A stretch of 64,000 nt of DNA, from positions 94,599 to 158,598 of the forward strand of contig NZ_FOXA01000009.1 of the NCBI RefSeq assembly GCF_900115595.1, read 5' to 3'. Source of the stretch: Tranquillimonas alkanivorans. Lineage in GTDB: Bacteria; Pseudomonadota; Alphaproteobacteria; Rhodobacterales; Rhodobacteraceae. Made by a program: the position numbers and the translations under genes. Shown piece by piece: positions 24,636 to 31,859 of the stretch; position 1 is the stretch's first letter; every line of letters starts with the position of its first letter. The notes beneath the pieces are model-generated. The model made no database searches, was not told the DNA's origin, and saw only the letters and a program-made list of their open reading frames with translations.

Positions 24636-25139
24636 TTACCTCTTTGCGAGCTGCGCCGTGGCGCGTTGAAGGGATGCGGCGAGGCTGAGCGCCCGAACCG
24701 CAGACTTCGCGGAAGTCACTCGTGCGCCGGGGTGCATCGGCAGGGTCACGAGCGATGCCTCCAGGAGTTCGAGCGACTTGATGGTGCGGCCCCCGCCCGG
24801 ACGCGCTGCGGCCTTCCGGGTGATGAAGCCGATGGAGATGCCGCGAACGGCACCGGAGCGGACGAGGGCGCGAACCTCGCGCGCCCGTGCCACTTCCTCG
24901 GTGAGGAGCTTGCCGGTCAGGTGCAGGCCGTCGGCCTTCTCCTCCGCCGTGTCCCACGTTCCGATGGGGTCGTTCTGGTCGTGACCGAAGAGCATCGGCA
25001 GGGGCACTTGAGCGGCCTTGAACGCACCCGGTTCGATCCAGTCGCCGATCCGGTCACCGCTGCCGAACTTCCACGCGATGCCGGACACCGCGCCGTCGTC
25101 CTCGGCCATGATCTTCGTTTCGAGGAACAGGCGATCCAT
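24636..25139 (-). CDS. HK97-type prohead protease
   Basis: A 167-residue serine protease that matures the capsid. The family pattern is GIAWKFGSGDRIGDWIEPGAF, MLFGHDQNDPIG with the catalytic His, VRGISIGFITRKA with the catalytic Ser, and LELLEASLVTLPMHPGARV. It sits 4 bp upstream of the capsid gene in transcription order and shares one base with the gene before it. Confidence 0.95.
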   Translation of the reverse strand: MDRLFLETKIMAEDDGAVSGIAWKFGSGDRIGDWIEPGAFKAAQVPLPMLFGHDQNDPIGTWDTAEEKADGLHLTGKLLTEEVARAREVRALVRSGAVRGISIGFITRKAAARPGGGRTIKSLELLEASLVTLPMHPGARVTSAKSAVRALSLAASLQRATAQLAKR

Positions 25140-25528
25140 CAGCGATCTCCCCGGAAGGCGGCACGGTCGGACGCGAAGGCATCAACCTGCGCCTGCACCC
25201 ACTGCGCCGAGGAGAGGACGCGGATCACGTTCTTCTGCGAGAAGGGCACGGGCTCGCCGTCCTCCTCGATGTCCCAGCCCAGCACGCAAGCCGCGAGGCA
25301 GGCGATGCGGAGCTTCTCCCTGTCGACCGCAGTGACGCGCCCGTCGGCGTCGGCCATCTCTGCCATGTCGTCGGCCAGCTTGAGCCGTGCACGGTGTTGT
25401 GTGGCGCTGTCCGGGCCTGCCACGCGGAAGGTGATGCCGGTGGGCTTGCCGGTCACCGGATCGAGGAGGTCGAAGTCCCGCCCCCGGTCCTGGTCCTGCA
25501 CATCGGCGAGAATGTCATTCAGTTGCAT
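25139..25528 (-). CDS. phage protein between portal and protease, function unknown
   Basis: A 129-residue protein: LLDPVTGKPTGITFRVAGPD, KLRIACLAACVLGWDIEEDG and VIRVLSSAQWVQAQVDAFAS. The pattern resembles small phage proteins annotated as tail assembly chaperones (lambda gpG-like), but here it lies between portal and protease. The start at 25528 is inside the portal 3' end by 14 bp and the stop shares a base with the protease start, so expression is coupled to head genes. Confidence 0.7.
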   Translation of the reverse strand: MQLNDILADVQDQDRGRDFDLLDPVTGKPTGITFRVAGPDSATQHRARLKLADDMAEMADADGRVTAVDREKLRIACLAACVLGWDIEEDGEPVPFSQKNVIRVLSSAQWVQAQVDAFASDRAAFRGDR

Positions 25529-26714
25529 CGTCGGACTCCTGCGGATCGGCCGGCGCGTCGGTCGTGATGTTCGGGTTGGTGAATTCGTCCCCGCCCTCGT
25601 ACGGCTGGAGGCCCAGCCATTGACGGCCCTCGTTGGGGTTGATCGTGCGGGACGAGATGAGGCTGTTGATGACGGTCGCGCGGGTGTTCAGGTCGGCCCG
25701 CGTGAGGTCGTCGCGATCGAAGCGGATCACCCGGCCGTCGCGCTCGTCGGGCAGGAACAGGCCCCGCCGGAATGCCGCCTCCAGCGCCCGGAGCCACGGC
25801 TCAAGGCAGTAGATCAGGAACTCGCGCCCCATCTGCTCGGTGTTCGACCACGTCGCGCGGTCCAGCTCGAAGAGCATCGATGGGGGCACGCGGAAGGCGC
25901 GGGCGATTTCGAGGATCTCGAACTTCCGGTTTTCGAGGAACTGCGCATCCGTCGAGGCGAGCTGGAAGCTCTCGAACTCGGCGCCATCGAAGAGGATCGC
26001 CGTGCGTCCGCCGCTGTCGTTGCCTTCGTGGGTCAGGCGCCACGCCTCGCGGGCCTTCTTCACGCTCTCTTCGCCCATGCCTTTCGGGAACTTCAGGGCG
26101 CCCGAGGGGCGGGCACCACGGCCGAAGAGACGGGCCGCGTGACGCTCCAGCACATGCGCCACGCCGATGGCTTCCCGGGCCAGCGTCATCGGCGCGCGGC
26201 CGAACGGGCTGCGGAGATGGATGATGTTCGAGGCCGGGACCGGCTGCGAGTTGATCGTGTACTTCGGTTCGCGGGTGGCGAGGTCATACTCGACCGCGAT
26301 CACGCCGCGCGCGTAGTGGATGATCTCCACCGGCCGGCCGTCCACGCGGTTCACCCAGGCCAGCCCGCCCACGTCGGAGATGAGGGCATCGATGACGAGG
26401 TCGCGGATCAACTCATAGCCGGAGGTCCATTCGTTCGCCTGGTCGCGCAGGAGCGGCAGGATGGGATCGTCGGGAAGGTCGGTTTCCGTCCGTCCCTCCT
26501 TCTCCTTCACCATCACGTCGAGGCTCGCCGCGGCTTCCGAGATGACGCGGATCGCCGAGGCGACGGCGGGCACGCGGAGCGCGGCGTCCACGCTCAGGGT
26601 CACGCCCGAATAGTTCGTCGCGCCGACGCCGAAGATCTCGTTGAGCCAGTCCGACGGCGAGGTCAGCGACTTCGCTTCGGTCTTCGGGGCGCGGTTGAAG
26701 GGCCAGAGGTTCAT
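25515..26714 (-). CDS. phage portal protein (HK97 family)
   Basis: A 399-residue protein with the HK97-portal pattern: VPAVASAIRVISEAAASLDV, LLRDQANEWTSGYELIRDLV, IHLRSPFGRAPMTLAREAIG, IARAFRVPPSMLFELDRATWSN and INPNEGRQWLGLQPYEGGDE at the C-terminus. A GGAGAAG ribosome site precedes the ATG at 26714. It is the first gene of the structural transcription unit, with a candidate promoter just upstream. Confidence 0.96.
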   Translation of the reverse strand: MNLWPFNRAPKTEAKSLTSPSDWLNEIFGVGATNYSGVTLSVDAALRVPAVASAIRVISEAAASLDVMVKEKEGRTETDLPDDPILPLLRDQANEWTSGYELIRDLVIDALISDVGGLAWVNRVDGRPVEIIHYARGVIAVEYDLATREPKYTINSQPVPASNIIHLRSPFGRAPMTLAREAIGVAHVLERHAARLFGRGARPSGALKFPKGMGEESVKKAREAWRLTHEGNDSGGRTAILFDGAEFESFQLASTDAQFLENRKFEILEIARAFRVPPSMLFELDRATWSNTEQMGREFLIYCLEPWLRALEAAFRRGLFLPDERDGRVIRFDRDDLTRADLNTRATVINSLISSRTINPNEGRQWLGLQPYEGGDEFTNPNITTDAPADPQESDDATE

Positions 26715-26753
26715 GCATCCAGCTTCTCCGGCGGCGCGCGGTCCCGGCAGATG

Positions 26754-26765
26754 GCCAGATCTGGC
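26754..26765. promoter_or_regulatory. 12-bp palindrome near the presumed portal transcript start
   Basis: GCCAGATCTGGC is a perfect palindrome about 40 bp upstream of the portal start codon, just downstream of the -10-like TATACG at 26773-26778, so it would overlap the transcription start. Confidence 0.4.
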
Positions 26766-26772
26766 TAAACCT

Positions 26773-26801
26773 CGTATACCGTGGGAAACCCACGGATCGA
26801 A
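26773..26801 (-). promoter_or_regulatory. candidate structural-gene promoter with dyad in the spacer
   Basis: On the minus strand, TTCGAT (-35-like) and TATACG (-10-like) are separated by exactly 17 bp. The whole spacer is the perfect dyad CCGTGGG-TTT-CCCACGG (26779-26795). Dyads between -35 and -10 are typical of MerR-type or other steric/activator control. The hexamers match sigma70 only partly, so an activator would be expected. Confidence 0.4.
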
Positions 26802-26867
26802 AAAATCCTATTTCGTCCGAATGTTACGCGCGCCTCCCCGCGCCGGTCCCCGAGGAGGCACGAAAGT

Positions 26868-27080
26868 TCAGGACCACCCCCCGGTGGGCTCCTGCTCGGC
26901 GAGGAACTTCGCACCGGACACCATCTGGTCGGCGGTGCGGGTGAAGAGGTCCAGGCTCATCGTGAAGTGACGCACTTCGTCGCCCTGGTAGAACGAGAGA
27001 AGCACGGTGTTCGGGTCGCCGTCGGCGTGACGTATCCGCACATCGTCCACCGGCATCGCGTGTACTGTCTCTTCTGCCAT
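26868..27080 (-). CDS. small island protein, 70 aa
   Basis: Starts at ATG 27080 (MAEETVHAMPVDDVRIRHAD). A short alpha/beta protein with NTVLLSFYQGDEVRHFTMSL. No known family recognised. It is the last gene of the regulatory/replication unit, 4 bp after the SpoVG-like gene, with ~150 bp of non-coding DNA before the portal gene. Confidence 0.6.
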   Translation of the reverse strand: MAEETVHAMPVDDVRIRHADGDPNTVLLSFYQGDEVRHFTMSLDLFTRTADQMVSGAKFLAEQEPTGGWS

Positions 27081-27084
27081 GATC

Positions 27085-27408
27085 TCATGCCTCCTCAATT
27101 TCAGCCTTCGTACGGTACGCCGGCAGCGTCCGTCCGGTGAACCCCTCGTAGAGCACCGATGCGCGTTCGGTGATCGCCTTCCGGAGCCGCTCGTCCTGCA
27201 CTGACACGTGCGCCTTGTGACCGCTCTTCGTCTTGCCCTGCGGACCATGAGCGATGACGCGGCCATCTGCCCTCTCGACCAGGACACATCCGCCGATCCG
27301 CATCCCTGCGATCTGCATGTCGAAGGTGGCGAGCAGTCGGTTGCCCGCCGGGCTCGGCTCGGCGTCGATCACGGCGAGCTTGGCGATCTGGAAGTGCTGA
27401 TGATGCAT
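27085..27408 (-). CDS. small island protein with SpoVG-like pattern
   Basis: A 107-residue protein from ATG 27408, preceded by GGAG. Strand pattern FQIAKLAVIDAEP, LLATFDMQIAGMRIGGCVLV, GRVIAHGPQGKT then ERLRKAITERASVLYEGFTG resembles the SpoVG fold: a beta core with a short helix after a G-x-F/V-I-x-x-P-like turn. SpoVG is a site-specific DNA/RNA-binding protein in Gram-positive bacteria. The similarity is by pattern only and needs a profile search; a regulatory or replication accessory role is plausible. Confidence 0.55.
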   Translation of the reverse strand: MHHQHFQIAKLAVIDAEPSPAGNRLLATFDMQIAGMRIGGCVLVERADGRVIAHGPQGKTKSGHKAHVSVQDERLRKAITERASVLYEGFTGRTLPAYRTKAEIEEA

Positions 27409-27419
27409 TGGTCGGTCTC

Positions 27420-27638
27420 CTATCTCTGCCTTAGCCAAGCGTTCAGTTCGGACCGCACCGCGAAGTAGCGGCCGGCCGGTTTATAGATCGGCACGTCCGC
27501 ACGACGCGCCCAGCGACGCGCGGTATCGATGGACACGCCGAGCGCCCGGGCGATTTCTTCGAGGCCCCAGAGCTTCTCCGGGCCAGAGGCGATGGCGTCG
27601 AAGCGCCAGCGATCGAGAGGGGGATGGTGACTGCTCAA
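27420..27638 (-). CDS. AlpA/MerR-like HTH DNA-binding protein
   Basis: A 72-residue protein. I chose the TTG at 27638, because AAGGAGAAGGG lies just upstream; longer in-frame starts would run through the repeat-rich gap. The HTH is GLEEIARALGVSIDTARRWA followed by a wing (IYKPAGRYFAVRSELNAWL), a short winged helix as in AlpA, excisionase and MerR N-termini. Its position between the candidate origin and structural genes suggests a regulator or initiator accessory. Confidence 0.7.
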   Translation of the reverse strand: MSSHHPPLDRWRFDAIASGPEKLWGLEEIARALGVSIDTARRWARRADVPIYKPAGRYFAVRSELNAWLRQR

Positions 27639-27668
27639 GGTTCTTTTCCCTTCTCCTTTGTTTCCAGC

Positions 27669-27756
27669 GGCACACCGGCACACCCCTATAGGGGTGTGTG
27701 CCGTTTGTGCCGGCACAGCAGCGGCACATGTGCCGGCACTGTGCCGTCTGTGCCGC
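27669..27756. repeat. repeat-rich intergenic region, candidate replication origin or operator
   Basis: Between the helicase stop and the HTH start. The hexamer GGCACA or its complement TGTGCC occurs nine times, starting at 27669, 27677, 27697, 27706, 27712, 27723, 27729, 27740 and 27749. It includes the 12-bp palindrome TGTGCCGGCACA (27706-27717) and a 20-bp perfect palindrome centred on TATA at 27679-27698. Such iteron-like clusters beside a rep gene mark origins of satellites and plasmids; multi-copy operators look similar. Confidence 0.65.
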
Positions 27757-27760
27757 CCCA

Positions 27761-29323
27761 TCATTCGAGGTCTCCGTTCGTCCCGATGAACCGGTAGACG
27801 TCATCGAGGACCGACAGTTCTCCGGCCTCGACGAGCGATTGTCGTGCCCGCTGGAACGCGACCTTCTTGGCATGCGCCGTGTCGGCCGTGTGGGCGGCGT
27901 AGAAGTGCGGTCGCCAGTCCTCGACGGACACGGCACGGTCGAAGCCCTCGCACTCCTGCGCGGCCTGGAAGAACGTCTTGAGCCCGAGCCGCTGGGCCGG
28001 GGATAGCTTGCGCCGCTGGGAAGGCCCCTGCCTATCGGTTTCGTCCAGCGCGACGGAGGAGATGACCTCGCCGTGAGTCGTGACGCCGATATCCACCTGC
28101 TTCATCTCGAAGCTCAGGGGCGGAGGCGGGGCGACGTCTTTCATCTTCGTCGGGGAAAGCAGCATGCGGTCCCCGTCGAGCTCGACGCGGTACTCGGCGT
28201 CGAGCGCCGCCCGCAAGGTGGAGTTGCCTCTGGCCCGTCCCTTGTCCGAGTGCCCGGTGTGGTGGACGATGAGTGCCGCGGCGTCATACCGGTCCTTGAG
28301 CCTGTCCACCGCAGCCACGAAGCTGCGCATGTCGGCCGTGGCATTCTCGTCACCCGGGCCGAAGTTCCGCGACAGGGTGTCGATCACGATCAGGCCCGGT
28401 CGCCCGACGGTCGCGGCGATCTGGTCCACGGCGGCCGTGACGGCCCTTGCGGCATTCGCGTCCAGCAGTTCGGCGGCGACCTTCGAGAAGTAGAGAGGGG
28501 CCTCGCCGAGGTTCAGCCCCCTGTGCCGCTCCCACGCCACCGTGCGCCGCTTCAGGCCGTTGTTGCCCTCACCCGCGATGTAGATGACGGGCGCCTGCTT
28601 CGTCTCTCGCCCGTGGAACGGCACGCCAGCGGCGATGCAACTCGCCATGTCGATCGCGAGGAAGCTCTTGCCGCAGCCCGGATCCCCGAACATGAGCGCC
28701 ATGCTGGAGGTTTCCAGCAGCCCGTCGATCGAGAAGCTCGGCTCCTGGAAAACGAGATCCGAGACGCGCACGAGCTGGAAGCCGGACTTCGCGGGCTTCT
28801 CTTCCTCGGCCGGCGGTTCTATGACCTCCTCCGTGCCGTCGGAGAGGCCGAACACATCGCGCAGCCAGCCCCAGGCCATCTCGAGACAGTCGTGGCTCGG
28901 GTACGGTGAGAAGCCCTCCTCGGGTTCCATGTCGACGATCCAGCCCATCGCGTGGCAGATGAGGTCGAGGGGCTCGAGATGGTCGTCCATACCCTCCGCC
29001 ATCACCTCGCCTGCGGCGTCGAGCCTCACTCGATGCGACCATGGCCACGGCACCATTTCGACCTGCTCTCCGCCGATCGCCTTCGCCTCATCTTCCTCGT
29101 CGCGATAGATGAGCCGATCTGCGGGCCACGTGGCGTCAGCCTCCCAATATCCGCGCTCGTGCCGCGTGTTCGGCAAGTTCAGGGCAGGGAACCATTCGGC
29201 GATTGCTTCGGGCCGGCGGGCGAGGGCATTGCGCCAGGCGAGGAGTCGATTGCGCTCCTCGATGCGGATCACGACGGGATGATCCGCCGAGAATTCGTTT
29301 TTTTTAGGGATCATGTTCATCAC
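27761..29323 (-). CDS. repA: RepA-type hexameric helicase / AAA ATPase
   Basis: A 520-residue protein. The N-terminal ~185 residues are unassigned (acidic, Trp-rich). An AAA_25/RepA-type ATPase follows: Walker A GDPGCGKSFLAID near residue 213, GEGNNGLKRR, Walker B GLIVIDTLSRNFGPG, and sensor-like VHHTGHSDKGRARGNSTLRA. The C-terminal ~110 residues look winged-helix-like. RSF1010 RepA-like helicases unwind replication origins. The start is GTG 29323 or the next ATG 29320. The neighbouring iteron-like gap fits a replication role. Confidence 0.85.
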   Translation of the reverse strand: MMNMIPKKNEFSADHPVVIRIEERNRLLAWRNALARRPEAIAEWFPALNLPNTRHERGYWEADATWPADRLIYRDEEDEAKAIGGEQVEMVPWPWSHRVRLDAAGEVMAEGMDDHLEPLDLICHAMGWIVDMEPEEGFSPYPSHDCLEMAWGWLRDVFGLSDGTEEVIEPPAEEEKPAKSGFQLVRVSDLVFQEPSFSIDGLLETSSMALMFGDPGCGKSFLAIDMASCIAAGVPFHGRETKQAPVIYIAGEGNNGLKRRTVAWERHRGLNLGEAPLYFSKVAAELLDANAARAVTAAVDQIAATVGRPGLIVIDTLSRNFGPGDENATADMRSFVAAVDRLKDRYDAAALIVHHTGHSDKGRARGNSTLRAALDAEYRVELDGDRMLLSPTKMKDVAPPPPLSFEMKQVDIGVTTHGEVISSVALDETDRQGPSQRRKLSPAQRLGLKTFFQAAQECEGFDRAVSVEDWRPHFYAAHTADTAHAKKVAFQRARQSLVEAGELSVLDDVYRFIGTNGDLE

Positions 29324-29472
29324 GCGGTCCTCCCGCGTGGTGACATGCAGAAGAGATATCGGGTAGCCTTGGGGAGCGAGCAGTACGCCGCGGCGGAGGT
29401 TTGGCGATCATCCTCCGGGGCGCCCCTGGTCGACGCGGCAACGTCTTCCAGGGGGCTCGTATTTTCCGGCAT
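29320..29472 (-). CDS. putative 50-aa protein between the AlpA-like and helicase genes
   Basis: An ORF from ATG 29472, whose first codon shares one base with the stop of the AlpA-like gene (TGATG), to a TGA overlapping the helicase GTG. It begins MPENTSPLEDVAAS. Coupling at both ends is the main support. The composition is unremarkable and no family is recognised. It may instead only link translation of repA to the upstream gene. Confidence 0.4.
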   Translation of the reverse strand: MPENTSPLEDVAASTRGAPEDDRQTSAAAYCSLPKATRYLFCMSPRGRTA

Positions 29473-29714
29473 CAGGCGGCGGCAGAAACCTTGACCTGCG
29501 CCTCTTCCCACGCCTCGAGGTCACGCAGACGCCAGTAGTTTTTTCCTTTGATCTGGAACGGCGACGGGAATCCGAGGTCAGGGTCTCGCGCCCAACGCCA
29601 AAGGGTAACTTGGGACTTGCGGTAGCGCCTCTGCACGTCGGGTCCGGTCAGAAACTCCGTGGGTGCGGGCTTGCCGGCCTGTGGGCGGGGGTGTTCGTGT
29701 TGAGCAGTATGCAT
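29472..29714 (-). CDS. AlpA-like excisionase/transcription regulator
   Basis: An 80-residue protein with a short HTH of the AlpA/excisionase type: EFLTGPDVQRRYRKSQVTLW, then RWARDPDLGFPSPFQIKGKN and YWRLRDLEAWE. In P4-like elements and PICIs, AlpA controls integrase/excision and satellite gene expression. It lies between the integrase unit and the helicase. Confidence 0.8.
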   Translation of the reverse strand: MHTAQHEHPRPQAGKPAPTEFLTGPDVQRRYRKSQVTLWRWARDPDLGFPSPFQIKGKNYWRLRDLEAWEEAQVKVSAAA

Positions 29715-29796
29715 GGCATCCTCCGTTGTGGATGCCTTCCAAATTTCATACGGATTTACAGTCAGTCAAACGAATGCGCCCCTGTGAAATACCGCA

Positions 29797-30180
29797 TTAT
29801 TCAGGGATGCGGAAATTCCCGCTGACTTCCCGATCCCAAGCGTCTGCCTCCTCTACGGCGGAACGGGAAATCCCGTACTTGCTCGCAATCTCTACCTTGG
29901 CCGACTCGCGCGGGCATCCTTCGGAGATCAGTCGGCGGTACTCGGCGACGATACAGAAGGCGATGAAGTCCCCCGGCTCGAACGGGACGGTCTTCGGGCG
30001 TCCTCGCGGCCGCCGCAGCTTGCCGCTAACGAAAGCGGCGAGCAGGTCCCGATCTTCTCTCTCGATCGGCTCATCTGAAAGCAGGAGCCTGGCCAGCATC
30101 TCGCCTTCGATTTCGGGATCTGCACCCTTGCGTGGAGTGAAGGCGCGCGCGGCCCGGAGTATGGCGCCCCTCCACGTCAT
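29797..30180 (-). CDS. HTH-containing protein coupled to the integrase
   Basis: A 127-residue protein. The ATG at 30180 overlaps the integrase stop (ATGA). Central LARLLLSDEPIEREDRDLLA and a C-terminal helix-turn-helix-like YRRLISEGCPRESAKVEIAS followed by KYGISRSAVEEA suggest a DNA-binding protein, possibly a recombination directionality factor or regulator. No named family is certain. Confidence 0.6.
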   Translation of the reverse strand: MTWRGAILRAARAFTPRKGADPEIEGEMLARLLLSDEPIEREDRDLLAAFVSGKLRRPRGRPKTVPFEPGDFIAFCIVAEYRRLISEGCPRESAKVEIASKYGISRSAVEEADAWDREVSGNFRIPE

Positions 30181-31541
30181 GCCCGGAGCGCCTCGAATGG
30201 GACCACGTTCGCGTTCGATGGTCTGCCGCACAGGAAGTCGTACCACGCGGACATCATCCGGCGACGACGTTCGACCATGTCTCCGCGGTCATAGGCCTGC
30301 TGCACCTTGTTCCCGACCTTGTGCCAGAGCGCGACCTCGGCCATGTCGCCGGGAAACTCCGTGCGCTCGGTGACCCATGTGCGGAAGGTGGAACGGAATC
30401 CGTGGGGCACGGCAGGCTGACCGGTCGCCGCATCTGCGAAGCCGTTCCCGCCTTGCTCCTTGTCCGCGGCCGCGATGACCTTCATGTGCTTGCCGAGTGT
30501 CGCATCGGACAGAGCCGTTCCGCGCGAGGACCAGAAGACGAAAGGGCATCCCGCGAGCCGCGGCAGAGCTTGCAGGAGTGCAATCATTTCGTCCGTCAGC
30601 GGGATGCGCTTCGGCTGTTCACCCGGCTTGATCTTGGCGGCCTTGCGTCCCGGCTGGATCGTCCACAGCCGTGTCTCGAAATCAAATTCATCCCACGTCG
30701 CGAAGCGCACCGCACCGGAGCGTGTGGCGGTCATGGCTTGGAATTCGACAGCCCGGCCGCCGATGCCTTCTCGCGCGCGGAGGGCACCGAAGCACCGTGC
30801 CGTGTCCTTGAGCTGCACGGCCGGGTAGTGCCTTTCCTGCGAGACCTGCGACGGCCGGCCGAGGAGCATGTTGAGGTTGTCATCCCAACGGGCCGGATTT
30901 TCGCCCTCGCGGTATTCTCGCACCTTGGCGAACGAAAGCACCTTCTCGATCCTCTGCCGAACCTTAACGGCGGTGACGGTCTTCGTGCTCCAGATGGGTC
31001 GAAGTACGCGCAGGACATCGTCAACCTGGACATCGGAAACCAGCATCGAGCCGATGACCGGCGTGACGTGGTTGGCCATCATGCGCCGCCATGCGATCCG
31101 CTGCGCGTCGGAGGAGAGTTCCACCAGCTTCTCGACGGCGTATTCCTCCATTGCCTGCTGGAACGTGACGCCGCGCCGTGCGGCGCGCATGAGGGCGGCA
31201 TGGGCCTCCTTGCGCTCCTGAACGGGGTCTACGCCCTGCCTGAGCTTTTCCTTCATCTCCCGTGCCCGGTCGCGCGCCGGTCCGGGGAGGATTTCGGGGT
31301 AGGGGCCGAGCCCGATCTCCCGCTTTTTCCGCCCTCGATCGATCACGCGCCCGTTGCTATCCTTCCGCTCCATCCAGTCGCCGAAACGCCCGCGGAGGAT
31401 CCAGGATTTCGCGCCGCTCGGCTGGATCTGGATATGCAGCCCGGCCACGCCGCCGACCGCGATTTTTACGGGACGCTCTCCGCCCGGATGTCTGAGCCCC
31501 TTGATCTGTCCCGGTGTGAGTTCCCGCGCCCGCTTCGGCAT
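30177..31541 (-). CDS. int: tyrosine integrase, P4 type (DUF4102 arm-binding domain)
   Basis: A 454-residue site-specific recombinase. The N-terminal arm-binding domain is clear (PGGERPVKIAVGGVAGLHIQ, SGAKSWILRGRFGDW). The core carries the first catalytic Arg in AMTATRSGAVRFATWDEFD, the H-x-x-R in HGFRSTFRTWVTERT, and the box II His and Tyr nucleophile in WHKVGNKVQQAYDRGD. This class integrates at tRNA 3' ends, matching attL/attR. It lies 136 bp inside attR and reads inward. The gap to attR is AT-rich, as for arm sites. Confidence 0.96.
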   Translation of the reverse strand: MPKRARELTPGQIKGLRHPGGERPVKIAVGGVAGLHIQIQPSGAKSWILRGRFGDWMERKDSNGRVIDRGRKKREIGLGPYPEILPGPARDRAREMKEKLRQGVDPVQERKEAHAALMRAARRGVTFQQAMEEYAVEKLVELSSDAQRIAWRRMMANHVTPVIGSMLVSDVQVDDVLRVLRPIWSTKTVTAVKVRQRIEKVLSFAKVREYREGENPARWDDNLNMLLGRPSQVSQERHYPAVQLKDTARCFGALRAREGIGGRAVEFQAMTATRSGAVRFATWDEFDFETRLWTIQPGRKAAKIKPGEQPKRIPLTDEMIALLQALPRLAGCPFVFWSSRGTALSDATLGKHMKVIAAADKEQGGNGFADAATGQPAVPHGFRSTFRTWVTERTEFPGDMAEVALWHKVGNKVQQAYDRGDMVERRRRMMSAWYDFLCGRPSNANVVPFEALRA

Positions 31542-31677
31542 TCGAACCTGCCCTCCAACCCGCCCAAATTTATGTTCTGCAAGGTATCACAGCGAACGAC
31601 GCTGAAAACCCAAAAACGGCAAACTTCTTATTTTATTGAGGAAATGACGATTCCTGAATATTCATGAATGGCCGATC

Positions 31678-31698
31678 CGAGTCCGACCTCGGGCACCA
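31678..31698 (+). repeat. attR: 21-bp direct repeat
   Basis: Exact copy of the tRNA-Leu 3' end (14263-14283), ending in CTCGGGCACCA. It is not part of a complete tRNA, because the sequence upstream cannot form the rest of the molecule. It marks the right boundary of the island. Confidence 0.93.
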
Positions 31699-31859
31699 GA
31701 TTCCCGGTGACGGATCGCGAGGATTGCCCCGTGAGGGGTGACCTGCTGTTCTTTGGCCGGGCCCTGTCTACGTGGCCGCAGTTTTGACGAATTTTCCGGG
31801 CAGGCGCGGCAGGCTGGGGCTTTCCGGTCGAGCAAGGGCGGGGCGTTACCGACACACAG

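Larger units (their letters stand above)
14263..31698. mobile_element. integrated island: satellite-like phage element with head and tail-shaft genes
   Basis: A 17.4-kb element between perfect 21-bp att repeats at tRNA-Leu(CAA). It holds a P4-type integrase next to attR, an AlpA-like regulator, a RepA-type helicase, a repeat-rich candidate origin, HK97-type portal, protease, capsid, decoration protein, HNH nuclease, two tail-tube paralogues, four head-tail adaptor genes, TerS, TerL and a tape measure. No holin, endolysin, spanin, baseplate, tail-tip or fibre gene is recognisable. All identified genes have intact frames, many with 1-4 bp overlaps, which argues against simple decay. Best reading: a capsid-forming phage satellite or a strongly reduced siphovirus prophage that needs a helper. 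Confidence 0.85.

Noticed and set aside
24357..26768. Long open frame on the plus strand opposite capsid, protease and portal genes (~800 codons)
   Set aside because: It is antisense to three clear phage genes. Long antisense frames are expected in GC-rich DNA; the translation has no domain pattern.
26779..26795. Rho-independent terminator at the CCGTGGG hairpin
   Set aside because: There is no T-run after the stem on either transcribed strand; the geometry fits a promoter-spacer dyad better.
27761..29323. CRISPR, toxin-antitoxin or retron in the island
   Set aside because: No spaced repeats, reverse transcriptase or toxin-like pair is visible. The hexamer repeats near repA are too short and irregular for CRISPR.
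14263..31698. Gene transfer agent cluster (RcGTA-like), common in Rhodobacterales
   Set aside because: GTA clusters lack integrase and att repeats and carry baseplate/host-recognition genes. This element has integrase, att sites and replication genes and lacks those tail genes.
14263..31698. Complete temperate prophage
   Set aside because: No lysis, tail tip, fibre or CI-type repressor found. All remaining genes are intact, so the missing modules are not hidden by frameshifts that I can see.
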